From positions 1 through 20,707 of the IMG/VR virus record IMGVR_UViG_3300005915_000153: a stretch of DNA of 20,707 bases; one strand, 5' to 3'. The notes under the pieces are model-generated. The model was not told the DNA's origin, did no database searches, and saw only the letters and a program-made list of their open reading frames with translations. Source of the DNA: a virus. This document shows, piece after piece, positions 7,008 to 13,940 of this stretch. Both the position numbers and the translations under genes were made by a program. Each line of letters starts with the position of its first letter. The first letter of the stretch is position 1.

Positions 7008-7550
7008 TTATGAGATTCGGCTTAGTTTAACATCCTCAGCGTCACGCAAGAAAGGCTTCAGATACCTCCAAGCTGTAGCACTAGGGATGCCGTTGATTAA
7101 ATGTTCAATCGGTGTAAAGCTGCGATCATAAGAAGTCCGCACCGAGGAGATTCCTTGACTCGTGACTGCTAGATTCTCAACTTCTAGTTCAGGTTGCACA
7201 CCGTCTAGGAGATTGTAAGCAATCTCCCAAGTGGCAATCTTGATTGTATCGGGAACTGTTGTGTCCGTGCCCCGTGGAAATTCCAAGTCCTGCGTAATTT
7301 CTGCTGCTCGAATCTCTGCCTGTGTTGGCGCGTCTGTAAGAATGTTACCAGAGCTATCATAGACAATGTCATAGACAGGCTTTTTGTATCCACGAAAGTT
7401 CAAAGCATCAATAATATTGGTCGCCCAAAGTAAAGCCTTGGGGCGATCCGCTACAGCCGAATCATCCCAGGCATCGGGGTATAGCCGCTTGGCGAAGTAC
7501 GCCGTGGCTTCAACTAATGTTCCGTAGTATTCAGATTCGGCAATTGCCAT
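7008..7550 (-). CDS. Head-tail adaptor (connector) protein
   Basis: This 180-residue protein begins MAIAESEYYGTLVEATAYFA and continues KRLYPDAWDD, ADRPKALLWATNIIDALNFR, LEFPRGTDTTVPDTIKIATW, EIAYNLLDG, ending WRYLKPFLRDAEDVKLSRIS. The helical 'AxxYFAxR...W...RxxALxxATxxID' start, the FPRG turn and the 'VPxxIKxATxEIAYxLL' helix are typical of the small adaptor proteins that bind below the portal, sometimes filed under putative DnaT-like domains. Adaptors of this kind form the first ring of the neck. It follows the small 58-residue gene with only three bases between stop and start. The role is inferred from pattern and position. Confidence 0.65.
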   Translation of the reverse strand: MAIAESEYYGTLVEATAYFAKRLYPDAWDDSAVADRPKALLWATNIIDALNFRGYKKPVYDIVYDSSGNILTDAPTQAEIRAAEITQDLEFPRGTDTTVPDTIKIATWEIAYNLLDGVQPELEVENLAVTSQGISSVRTSYDRSFTPIEHLINGIPSATAWRYLKPFLRDAEDVKLSRIS

Positions 7551-7553
7551 TGT

Positions 7554-7730
7554 TTATTCTTTCTCAACTTCGGTGTTAGCTGCTCGAATAACTGCAACAT
7601 TGGTCTTGAAAGTCTCAATCTTTTCAACAGAGACAGCAGGCTTTAAGTATCGCTCAATCGCGACCATTGCCATCTCTTTTACTTTAGCTTCACAGCCTTC
7701 AGGCACATTCTTGATAGTTACGTCTGCCAT
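7554..7730 (-). CDS. Small protein, ribbon-helix-helix-like N-terminus
   Basis: A 58-residue gene fills the gap between the tailspike and adaptor genes. Its ATG has GGAGAAG about six bases upstream and its TAA lies three bases before the adaptor start. The sequence starts MADVTIKNVPEGCEAKVKEM and continues AMVAIERYLKP. The 'VTIKNVPEG...KVKEMA' start is like a ribbon-helix-helix strand and first helix, as found in Arc/FitA-like regulators and antitoxins. The second half is shorter than usual and ends in Glu/Lys. It could be a DNA-binding regulator, or a small virion-assembly factor that only looks similar. Tight placement in the operon supports that it is expressed. Confidence 0.7.
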   Translation of the reverse strand: MADVTIKNVPEGCEAKVKEMAMVAIERYLKPAVSVEKIETFKTNVAVIRAANTEVEKE

Positions 7731-7751
7731 ATTTCTTCTCCGGTTAGTTGG

Positions 7752-10643
7752 TTAATAGGATACTTCCGCCGCAGAAACCTTTGCCACCCACCGAACGACA
7801 TCACTACCGCTTGTTGAGTCCGTTACTTCCACACACAAGGCATCAGTGGCGTCGTCGGCAGCAACTCTTGCATCAAAGTCAGTATCGTCAGTGTCGTAGA
7901 GTGTAGTTACAGTGCTGGCTAGAATCGTAGTGGTGCCACCATCATTTTCAATGACTCCTTCGATCTTAAAGCCAAATGACTTTGTACACCCGCTTGTCGT
8001 CCCTACGAGTAGAATATCGAAGGTCCACACGGTATCACTGTGCATAGTCATTTGACCTGCCGAGCCATCGGTAAACAGTGGATACCAGTTCGCAGTGACG
8101 TGGTTAACAGTCGCCCGGACTATCTTCGTTGAGCCTAGAGCATCCCCCACAGCAGCAAAGGTGCCATTGTCCTGGTAAACTTGTCCGGTGGTAGTTACAG
8201 TGGTCCCTACAATACCCACAGAGTCGGATGCAGTAACCTCATTACCTGTGAGTATTAGTTCAGCGCCGTTAAACGTCATTGACGCATCGTCAGCGGCTCC
8301 GAGATAGAGCTTCTTAGAATCAGCGGGGATTTTCACATCGTTATCAAAACGATGAGCGGTCGTAGCTCCATAATCCATAAACCCATCAGCAAGTGAATCA
8401 ATATACTCGTTCTGATCCGTCTGAGTGAATGAGACTTTATTTATAGTTTGAATAACACCATCATGCTCAATTACGAGTGCCTCTTTCGCCACAGTGAGAT
8501 TGTTTGTCACATTCTGAAATACCCATTTATTCCCTCGCGCCGCTACGCCCCAGTTTTGGGTAGCGATACAATCAATTTCACCAGCACCAGCATAAGAGGT
8601 TCCGGAATGCCCATCTGCTATAAAGGAGAAAATACTGTCACCGCTTTGAAGGGCCAATGGCAAAGCCTTAGTTCCACGCGATCTTGTGGTTCGATACATT
8701 CCACGCGCAGCAGCGGTATTACTATTGACCAGGAGCCTCATTTCCAGAAAGGAATTGCTGTACATCCGGAAACCTTCCGTCGTACCTGCGCCGTTAATAT
8801 CCACCAGATACTCACAGTTAGAAGTTCCAGGGCCGATCCCTACGTTACCTGTAAAGGAAGTATTTCCCGAGCCTACTGCGCGAGGATTGATTAGTAGATC
8901 GGTTCCATTGTACGTGAGGGAAGCATCATCACCGCCTCCGAGGTAAAGCTTCTTTGTATCATCGGGAATCTTCACGTCTGCGAGGAAGCGGTGAGCGGTT
9001 GTTGCCCCATAATCAACAAAGCCGTCGTTGAGCGAATCAATATACTCATTACCGTCAACCTGCGTGAAGATGACTTTGTCTGTTGCTAGAATCTGACCCG
9101 TGTTAGTGATCGTTGTCCCCACTAACTGCACGGTGTCAGCCGCACAGACTGTGTTTCCAGTGATTATTAGCTCGCTGCCGTTAAATGTTACTGACGCATC
9201 ATCACCGGCTCCAAAGTAGAGCTTCTTATCATCAACTTTGATCGATACATTGCCTTCATCATAGGCGATTATGTTTGTGTTAGCACCGTTGTCAACTATG
9301 TCATTTGTGCAATCATAAAACTCATTCATTATGAGGCTGTTATCATTTACATCTTCGCCCGCGACCAAGCTAATTCCTACGGGGCAAGTTATAAACTTAT
9401 TATCTTGCACAGTGTTTCTTGCTACAACGCCCAATGACCCGCCATTTTCAGGGTTGAACGCGACCCCGATTGTAAAGTTCTCGAAAGTATTGTCCCTAAT
9501 AATGCAGTCCGTCGTGTTATAACTTGCTCCAATATTGCTGCCTATAAAGATAATTCCCGGAACTATGCCAGAACCGTAAAAAACATTGTCCGCGACCAAA
9601 GCGTAGCGGACGTGGTCATAGTAGCAACCTATGTCCAATGTAGAGTCATTTAAGGTATTTCCTCTGGCTATCAAACCATCACCTGAGCACAGCAATAGTC
9701 CCCGGTTACCAATACCTGTGACGATATTATTGATTGCTGATGAGTAGTCCCCGCATATCCTAATTCCACGGACCCCACTGTTAACCCTACAATTACTGAT
9801 TGTAGAGTTAAGCATTGGTGTGTTAAATCCGATGGCACTCCAATCATTATTGGCAGCGATTATGTTATCAAATAATATTCCGGAAGAGTTCGTAGCGTAC
9901 ACGCCGTTACTGTCAGAGTGCTCTATCCAGCAATCTTGAACTTTACAGTCAGTGCAGCCAGTGAACAAAATTAAGTCAGAACTGCTACCACCACCACTTC
10001 CACCAACTATGTATAAATCCTTAACTGTGCAGCCGACCTTGGTTGTGGCACTTATTGCGTCAAAGGTCTGGCCCGTTGGCAGGGCCGATAGAGTTGTATC
10101 CGCACCACCTGACCAAGATATAACTTCACCATTATTGTAATTCGCTGGGTCGCTAAGGGTAACATACCAAATAACTTTGTTTGTTAAGTCAACTTTAACA
10201 CAAGTGGCAGTAAAGCCAGTAGTGTCCCCTGACAAAGTTTCTCCATCGGCCGGAACACCTGTTACTGCGGTGTAAGTAGCTCTATTAGTGGCTAACAATC
10301 TTGTCCCTTTGCCAGAACCGCGAAGCACAACATTATCATCTAGTACAATCCCAGCAGTTAGATCATAGTCGCCTGCTGGTAAGTATACTTCCCCGCCATA
10401 ACTGCCCAATGCGGCAATTGCAGCAATGATACCTGCGGACGTAAAATCTGCCACGGTAATACTCTTTGCCGGGATATCAAACCCATTCGCACTTAATTTC
10501 TTGGTGGTGTCATCCCAGTGAAGTTCTGTAGTCTCGCTATGTACCCAACTTGGATCAGTCCAGAAGAGAAGTTGGCCGTTAGCCGTTCCGGCTTCAATGA
10601 AGCTTTTAGAAAGGCCTGTAGGTTCTGTATACTCTAATCGCAT
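7752..10643 (-). CDS. Tailspike/fibre protein with beta-helix domain and internal repeats
   Basis: This is 963 residues from the ATG at 10641-10643, with GGAG six bases upstream; a TTG at 10655 would add four residues. The start (MRLEYTEPTGLSKSFIEAGT) is a likely attachment region with WDDTTKKLSANGF. Residues about 60-470 look like a pectate-lyase right-handed beta-helix: GGEVYLPAGDYDLTAGIVLD, GSGKGTRL, then many short turns with Asn/Gly/Asp and Ile/Val strands such as ISNCRVNSGVRGIRICGD. Residues about 475-850 hold degenerate copies of 'KKLYxGxxDDASxTFNGxELI' and 'EYIDSLxDGFxDYGATTAHR'. The C-terminus is a beta-rich domain with Cys near the end. Such proteins bind and often cleave surface polysaccharide. 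Lying between portal and adaptor genes is unusual for a tailspike and may mean a head or neck fibre. Confidence 0.8.
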   Translation of the reverse strand: MRLEYTEPTGLSKSFIEAGTANGQLLFWTDPSWVHSETTELHWDDTTKKLSANGFDIPAKSITVADFTSAGIIAAIAALGSYGGEVYLPAGDYDLTAGIVLDDNVVLRGSGKGTRLLATNRATYTAVTGVPADGETLSGDTTGFTATCVKVDLTNKVIWYVTLSDPANYNNGEVISWSGGADTTLSALPTGQTFDAISATTKVGCTVKDLYIVGGSGGGSSSDLILFTGCTDCKVQDCWIEHSDSNGVYATNSSGILFDNIIAANNDWSAIGFNTPMLNSTISNCRVNSGVRGIRICGDYSSAINNIVTGIGNRGLLLCSGDGLIARGNTLNDSTLDIGCYYDHVRYALVADNVFYGSGIVPGIIFIGSNIGASYNTTDCIIRDNTFENFTIGVAFNPENGGSLGVVARNTVQDNKFITCPVGISLVAGEDVNDNSLIMNEFYDCTNDIVDNGANTNIIAYDEGNVSIKVDDKKLYFGAGDDASVTFNGSELIITGNTVCAADTVQLVGTTITNTGQILATDKVIFTQVDGNEYIDSLNDGFVDYGATTAHRFLADVKIPDDTKKLYLGGGDDASLTYNGTDLLINPRAVGSGNTSFTGNVGIGPGTSNCEYLVDINGAGTTEGFRMYSNSFLEMRLLVNSNTAAARGMYRTTRSRGTKALPLALQSGDSIFSFIADGHSGTSYAGAGEIDCIATQNWGVAARGNKWVFQNVTNNLTVAKEALVIEHDGVIQTINKVSFTQTDQNEYIDSLADGFMDYGATTAHRFDNDVKIPADSKKLYLGAADDASMTFNGAELILTGNEVTASDSVGIVGTTVTTTGQVYQDNGTFAAVGDALGSTKIVRATVNHVTANWYPLFTDGSAGQMTMHSDTVWTFDILLVGTTSGCTKSFGFKIEGVIENDGGTTTILASTVTTLYDTDDTDFDARVAADDATDALCVEVTDSTSGSDVVRWVAKVSAAEVSY
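8182..9230 (-). repeat. Degenerate internal repeats of the tailspike gene
   Basis: Three diverged copies encode KKLYxGxxDDASxTFNGxELI with a following GTTxTxTGQ strand. Two of them (near 8182-8439 and 8875-9076) also carry the NEYIDSLxDGFxDYGATTAHR part. The copies differ at many synonymous sites, so the repeat is old and kept at protein level. Confidence 0.75.
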
Positions 10644-10644
10644 G

Positions 10645-10980
10645 TTATACTCCAATCCAAGCTAAGTCTTGAGCAGCGGCGTCCGAGATAGCATACAACG
10701 CCGAAGTATCGTCAATAGGTACTCGTATTGATGCCCCTGGCAGTAGTGGGAAGCCACCAGTATCCACGGCACTGTTGGCTGTCACTTTTGCGTCACCGAT
10801 CCAAACTGTGTTTGTATTTGGGACTGCGTCATCTGGTCCGGGTGTGCGGAGCACAACGCCTCGCATATACCTTAAACTTTGTGGAGTGATCTGAACGGCA
10901 GCCGCACCTACAACAGTGTGTCCCTGGTCAATCCCAGCCGTGGGGGATACTTCTTTCTGAATATTTACTGGCTGCGTCAT
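10645..10980 (-). CDS. Small beta-rich virion protein
   Basis: This 111-residue protein sits between portal and tailspike genes. Its ATG has GGAG eight bases upstream; that Shine-Dalgarno overlaps the portal stop, and its own TAA overlaps the ribosome site of the tailspike. It begins MTQPVNIQKEVSPTAGIDQG and continues VQITPQSLRYMRGVVLRTPG, NTNTVWIGDAKVTANSAVDT, GGFPLLPGASIRVPIDDTSA and LYAISDAAAQDLAWIGV. This alternation of strands with 'VWIGDxxVT...GGFPLLPGxSIxVPI...LYAI' is common in small beta-sandwich phage structural proteins of unknown exact place. Its coupling to the tailspike suggests they form one appendage. No enzymatic motif is seen. Confidence 0.6.
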   Translation of the reverse strand: MTQPVNIQKEVSPTAGIDQGHTVVGAAAVQITPQSLRYMRGVVLRTPGPDDAVPNTNTVWIGDAKVTANSAVDTGGFPLLPGASIRVPIDDTSALYAISDAAAQDLAWIGV

Positions 10981-10983
10981 TGC

Positions 10984-12819
10984 TTATTCTCCGTTATTAT
11001 TGCTGCGACCTTCGCCGCGAACTGGTTTCTTTGTACTGTCAGAGAGGGTCGTGTCTGTAGCGGCTGCCCGCTCGGCGATGCCTTCTTTCGGATCAACTGA
11101 TAAGTCTCCCACACCTCTAGCTCCGTTTGCATCCCCCGCTGTTCCGTCTGAAGCCGCGTCCGAAGCTTTGCTCTGCGCCTCAGCAATACGTGCCACGCGC
11201 TCGGCGTGATCTGCTCTTGCTTGCTTATACTCATCTGGGGCAAAGCCAAGAGCTACAGAAGCTACTTGCTCGCCTACGAGCCCTGCTTCCTGTGCCCTGA
11301 TAATTGTGTCTGGATCACTCGTGGCATAATCAGCTTGTTCAATCTCAAAGTGGATTCGATCCATTTGCTCTGTTGTAATGCGTCCAGATAACAACGTATT
11401 GACAATGTTCTTAGAAAGTTGCTTCTTGACGGATGGCCCCGGAACTGTAAACATCAGGTCAGAAAGCTCTTTTGCTTCTTTTACCCTGTCAGAGTCGTTC
11501 TTCAAAGTATACCGATCGGGATACTTGATAAGCGCTATCTTTCGCTTCGCGACAGTTCGTTCTTCGTACGCGGCCCAGTGATTGGCAAGTATTCGCTCGC
11601 CGCCTTCAAGCACAAGCCCGATGTACGACAAACCAGCTTCTAGCCCTTGGTCACTCATCTTCATTGCTTCCGCAGATGATGCCCGACGCCCGACCTGATT
11701 TGCTACTGCAAGATTAACTAGCTTGCGAATGTCGTCTTCAAGTTTTCGCTGCAACTCCATTGAGGCTTTAAGAGGCTCAGAAGATGGGTGAATAAATCCT
11801 GGCCGCTCTGACTTTATATCATAGACTCTACCCTGAGTAGTTCCAGTTTCAACCTCTTTGCTCATTGATCGTTGACCGCCAGCGGAGGCGGTGCCATCTG
11901 GATTGACTCCGTGTTTCAGGTGGTCGCCCACGGCTCGCATGTCTTGCTGCTCAGTATAGAACGGGAAGTTGGCTTTCAATGCGTAAGCAACGTCCGAACT
12001 ACACAGATTTAGCAAAGCTGCCTGATGCTGTGTGACGTCCTTGAGTAAGCTGCTCTCAATATCAAATCGCACGAACGGGATACGTGTGAGGTCTAATTCT
12101 CGCCCGTCTTCAGCGGCGGGATTACCAGCAGCGTCAGTTGCCTCACCATTCTCATTGTAGAATTGAATCCGAACCTTACCTGTGATTTTGTCAATCCACA
12201 TGAGGCGATAACGAATGTATTCTCCGCATGGGATTTCAAGATCAAACTGTCCATGCTGTTGATAGTTAATGCCACGATCTCGTAAAAGTATTGACTGATA
12301 TTCCCCTGGCTCTTCGGGCTTTGTAAGCGACCAAGCAAGAATATCCTCAACACAATACTTATACATGTATGGACGGGCATTTCCGACATCCGCGAGCGTG
12401 GGGCCGGAGATTTCTGGCATATCCACATAGACGCCGCAGGAGCCCATTACTAACAGTTCAGTCAAGACATCAATACCTATGAAACCGTTCATAGACGTGC
12501 CTTTAAGATCGACACCACCCTGCTCACCAGCGACGGCCCGCATAAAATCTCTTGACCCATTTTGCCGAACGACGTCCGTTAATCGCTGAAAAATTGCATT
12601 GCGAATATCGTTCACAGCCGCTTTAGAATATGAAGGTATTGGGGCAATCTTCTTACGTGCCGTGAAATCCTCATTACTTTCGCGTGACGTGAATTTTGTC
12701 AGATAACGATTTGTATAATCGGGACCGCCATCATAACATTCTCGCCACGTCTCCCAGTAAGACCTGTCACGAATGATGCTCGGATGTCTCAGGCTCGTTA
12801 TGCTCAAGTTTGAAGCCAT
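10984..12819 (-). CDS. Portal protein
   Basis: This is 611 residues from the ATG at 12817-12819; a TTG three codons earlier overlaps the upstream gene. It starts MASNLSITSLRHPSIIRDRS, then YWETWRECYDGG and YLTKFTSRESNEDFTARKK, a layout seen in portals of the DUF4055/SPP1-like group. A helical and beta wing follows (LTELLVMGSCGVYVDMPEI, then YMYKYCVEDILAWSL and IRYRLMWIDKITGKVRIQFY). The stem and crown helices are at LEDDIRKLVNLAVANQVGRR and SAEAMKMSDQGLEAGLSYIG. The last 90 residues are low-complexity Ala/Asp/Gly/Arg. The ring of twelve forms the DNA channel at one capsid vertex and binds the terminase encoded just upstream. Family subgroup is uncertain; portal identity is well supported by pattern, size and place. 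Confidence 0.8.
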   Translation of the reverse strand: MASNLSITSLRHPSIIRDRSYWETWRECYDGGPDYTNRYLTKFTSRESNEDFTARKKIAPIPSYSKAAVNDIRNAIFQRLTDVVRQNGSRDFMRAVAGEQGGVDLKGTSMNGFIGIDVLTELLVMGSCGVYVDMPEISGPTLADVGNARPYMYKYCVEDILAWSLTKPEEPGEYQSILLRDRGINYQQHGQFDLEIPCGEYIRYRLMWIDKITGKVRIQFYNENGEATDAAGNPAAEDGRELDLTRIPFVRFDIESSLLKDVTQHQAALLNLCSSDVAYALKANFPFYTEQQDMRAVGDHLKHGVNPDGTASAGGQRSMSKEVETGTTQGRVYDIKSERPGFIHPSSEPLKASMELQRKLEDDIRKLVNLAVANQVGRRASSAEAMKMSDQGLEAGLSYIGLVLEGGERILANHWAAYEERTVAKRKIALIKYPDRYTLKNDSDRVKEAKELSDLMFTVPGPSVKKQLSKNIVNTLLSGRITTEQMDRIHFEIEQADYATSDPDTIIRAQEAGLVGEQVASVALGFAPDEYKQARADHAERVARIAEAQSKASDAASDGTAGDANGARGVGDLSVDPKEGIAERAAATDTTLSDSTKKPVRGEGRSNNNGE

Positions 12820-12820
12820 T

Positions 12821-13168
12821 TTAGCCAACCCATGTACGACTTACGATTAGACAAGTAAAGAAGCGAAGAGCTTCACGACGGCGTTTGATACGCGCCCGAA
12901 CGCGTGGGCGGTTATAGTACCACTTAATGAGCGGGAAATCGTGACCTAATGTAAGAAGCGTGAATATGTGTCTCAGGATGGTTCTTACTGGCTTGTTTTT
13001 CTTAACCCAGGCTCGGCGTTTGATACATCGGGCGATTCGCCGTGCTTTACGTGCGACTCGTCTCGCTTTGCGTGCGGCTCGTCGCCGCTCGCGGCGCTCT
13101 CGGCACTCGTCTCTCCACTCCTTTAACTGCTTCTGCCAGCGTTGGTAGCATAGGTAGAGTTCACTCAT
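12821..13168 (-). CDS. Very Arg-rich small protein of unknown function
   Basis: This 115-residue protein lies between the HNH gene and the portal. Its ATG has AGGAG six bases upstream, overlapping the HNH stop, and its TAA is one base before the portal ATG. The start MSELYLCYQRWQKQLKEWRD is amphipathic. Residues about 22-58 are almost only Arg, Lys and Ala with a few Ile/Cys (e.g. RRAARKARRVARKARRIAR). A short hydrophobic stretch (TILRHIFTLLTLGHDFPL) and a second basic run (RPRVRARIKRRREALRFF) follow. The charge predicts nucleic-acid binding. Sitting between large terminase and portal, it might condense DNA or help packaging, but no family is recognised and no small terminase features are seen. 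Confidence 0.7.
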   Translation of the reverse strand: MSELYLCYQRWQKQLKEWRDECRERRERRRAARKARRVARKARRIARCIKRRAWVKKNKPVRTILRHIFTLLTLGHDFPLIKWYYNRPRVRARIKRRREALRFFTCLIVSRTWVG

Positions 13169-13177
13169 TTGTCGCTC

Positions 13178-13888
13178 CTAGTGGGATAAACCCGCTGCTT
13201 CTGGAATTGTTAGTTGAATATTTTGCTGTAGTTTTTGTACAGTGGCCAAGAGCATGTGCTCAATTGGCTCTGGATTATGTGGCTTTAAGTAATTTGCGGC
13301 TTGTCGCAATGTTTCTGGGTCATCTTGAAAGAGACCCAGTGCGACGTTACATTTACTACAGAGCAATCCTCGCACCACGCCGGTTTCGTGATCGTGGTCG
13401 ACATGGAAGTTACCACTGCCACCCGGTGTTTTGGATTTACAGATTTGGCAACTATGGTTCTGGCTGGCTAACATCTCCTCAAATGTTTCAAGAGTTAAAC
13501 CATATTTCTTTAAGACTGCTGCGCGTATTGCAGCTTTTCCTTCACCCCGGCAATAAGCTTGATCACACATTTTACACCAAGTCTTGTGTCCGTCTTTGGC
13601 CTTTTTACATTTAGAGAACTTGGTCAATGGTTTAAGAGTCAAGCATTTGCTGCACGCTTTTTTATTGTGGTTGGCGGAGGCTTTTAACTTTTGCAGTTTA
13701 ATGTCTCGGGGCGACAGTGTTTTAATTCGCTTTACCTGGCGACATTTTCGCCCGCACGCGTTGAAACACATTTTACAGTAACTATTACGCCCTTTTCGCC
13801 CGTGTTTGGCCTTATAAAACTCGGTTACTAGCTTTAACTCTAAGCATTTTGGGCAAGCTTTCGTGTTTTCAGTTTCAGCATTTATCAA
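13178..13888 (-). CDS. Endonuclease VII-like HNH nuclease with zinc-ribbon repeats (second copy)
   Basis: Counted from the TTG at 13886-13888 it is 236 residues. No ATG lies in frame near the 5' end. The only good ribosome site, GAGGAG at 13928-13933, points to an ATC at 13919-13921 in the same frame, which would add 11 residues. Two N-terminal CxxC modules (C12/C15 with C38/C41, C79/C82 with C105/C108) precede the endonuclease VII domain: KKYGLTLETFEEMLASQ, CQIC, VDHDH (163-167), RGLLCSKCN and LGLFQDDPETLRQAANYL. The C-terminus adds about 30 helical residues. The layout matches the other HNH gene at 3523-4146, so the two are paralogues or relatives. It directly follows the large terminase gene, a frequent homing location. 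Confidence 0.88.
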   Translation of the reverse strand: MINAETENTKACPKCLELKLVTEFYKAKHGRKGRNSYCKMCFNACGRKCRQVKRIKTLSPRDIKLQKLKASANHNKKACSKCLTLKPLTKFSKCKKAKDGHKTWCKMCDQAYCRGEGKAAIRAAVLKKYGLTLETFEEMLASQNHSCQICKSKTPGGSGNFHVDHDHETGVVRGLLCSKCNVALGLFQDDPETLRQAANYLKPHNPEPIEHMLLATVQKLQQNIQLTIPEAAGLSH

Positions 13889-13940
13889 TTCTTTGTAGTG
13901 TTGCTTCTGTGAATCCGTGATTGTATTCTCCTCAGAAAGA

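Noticed and set aside
10977-11249. 90-codon minus-strand frame inside the 3' end of the portal gene
   Set aside because: The portal C-terminus is normally Ala/Asp/Gly-rich and disordered, so the Arg/Leu/Gln frame is best read as its shadow; codon use is not distinctive.
12093-12428. 111-codon minus-strand frame inside the portal gene
   Set aside because: The portal frame here has clear family-like sequence; the alternative is Ser/Ile/Arg-rich without domain character.
13042-13614. 190-codon plus-strand open frame across the HNH and Arg-rich genes
   Set aside because: It crosses two convincing minus-strand genes and its product looks like a shadow translation, with no ribosome site.
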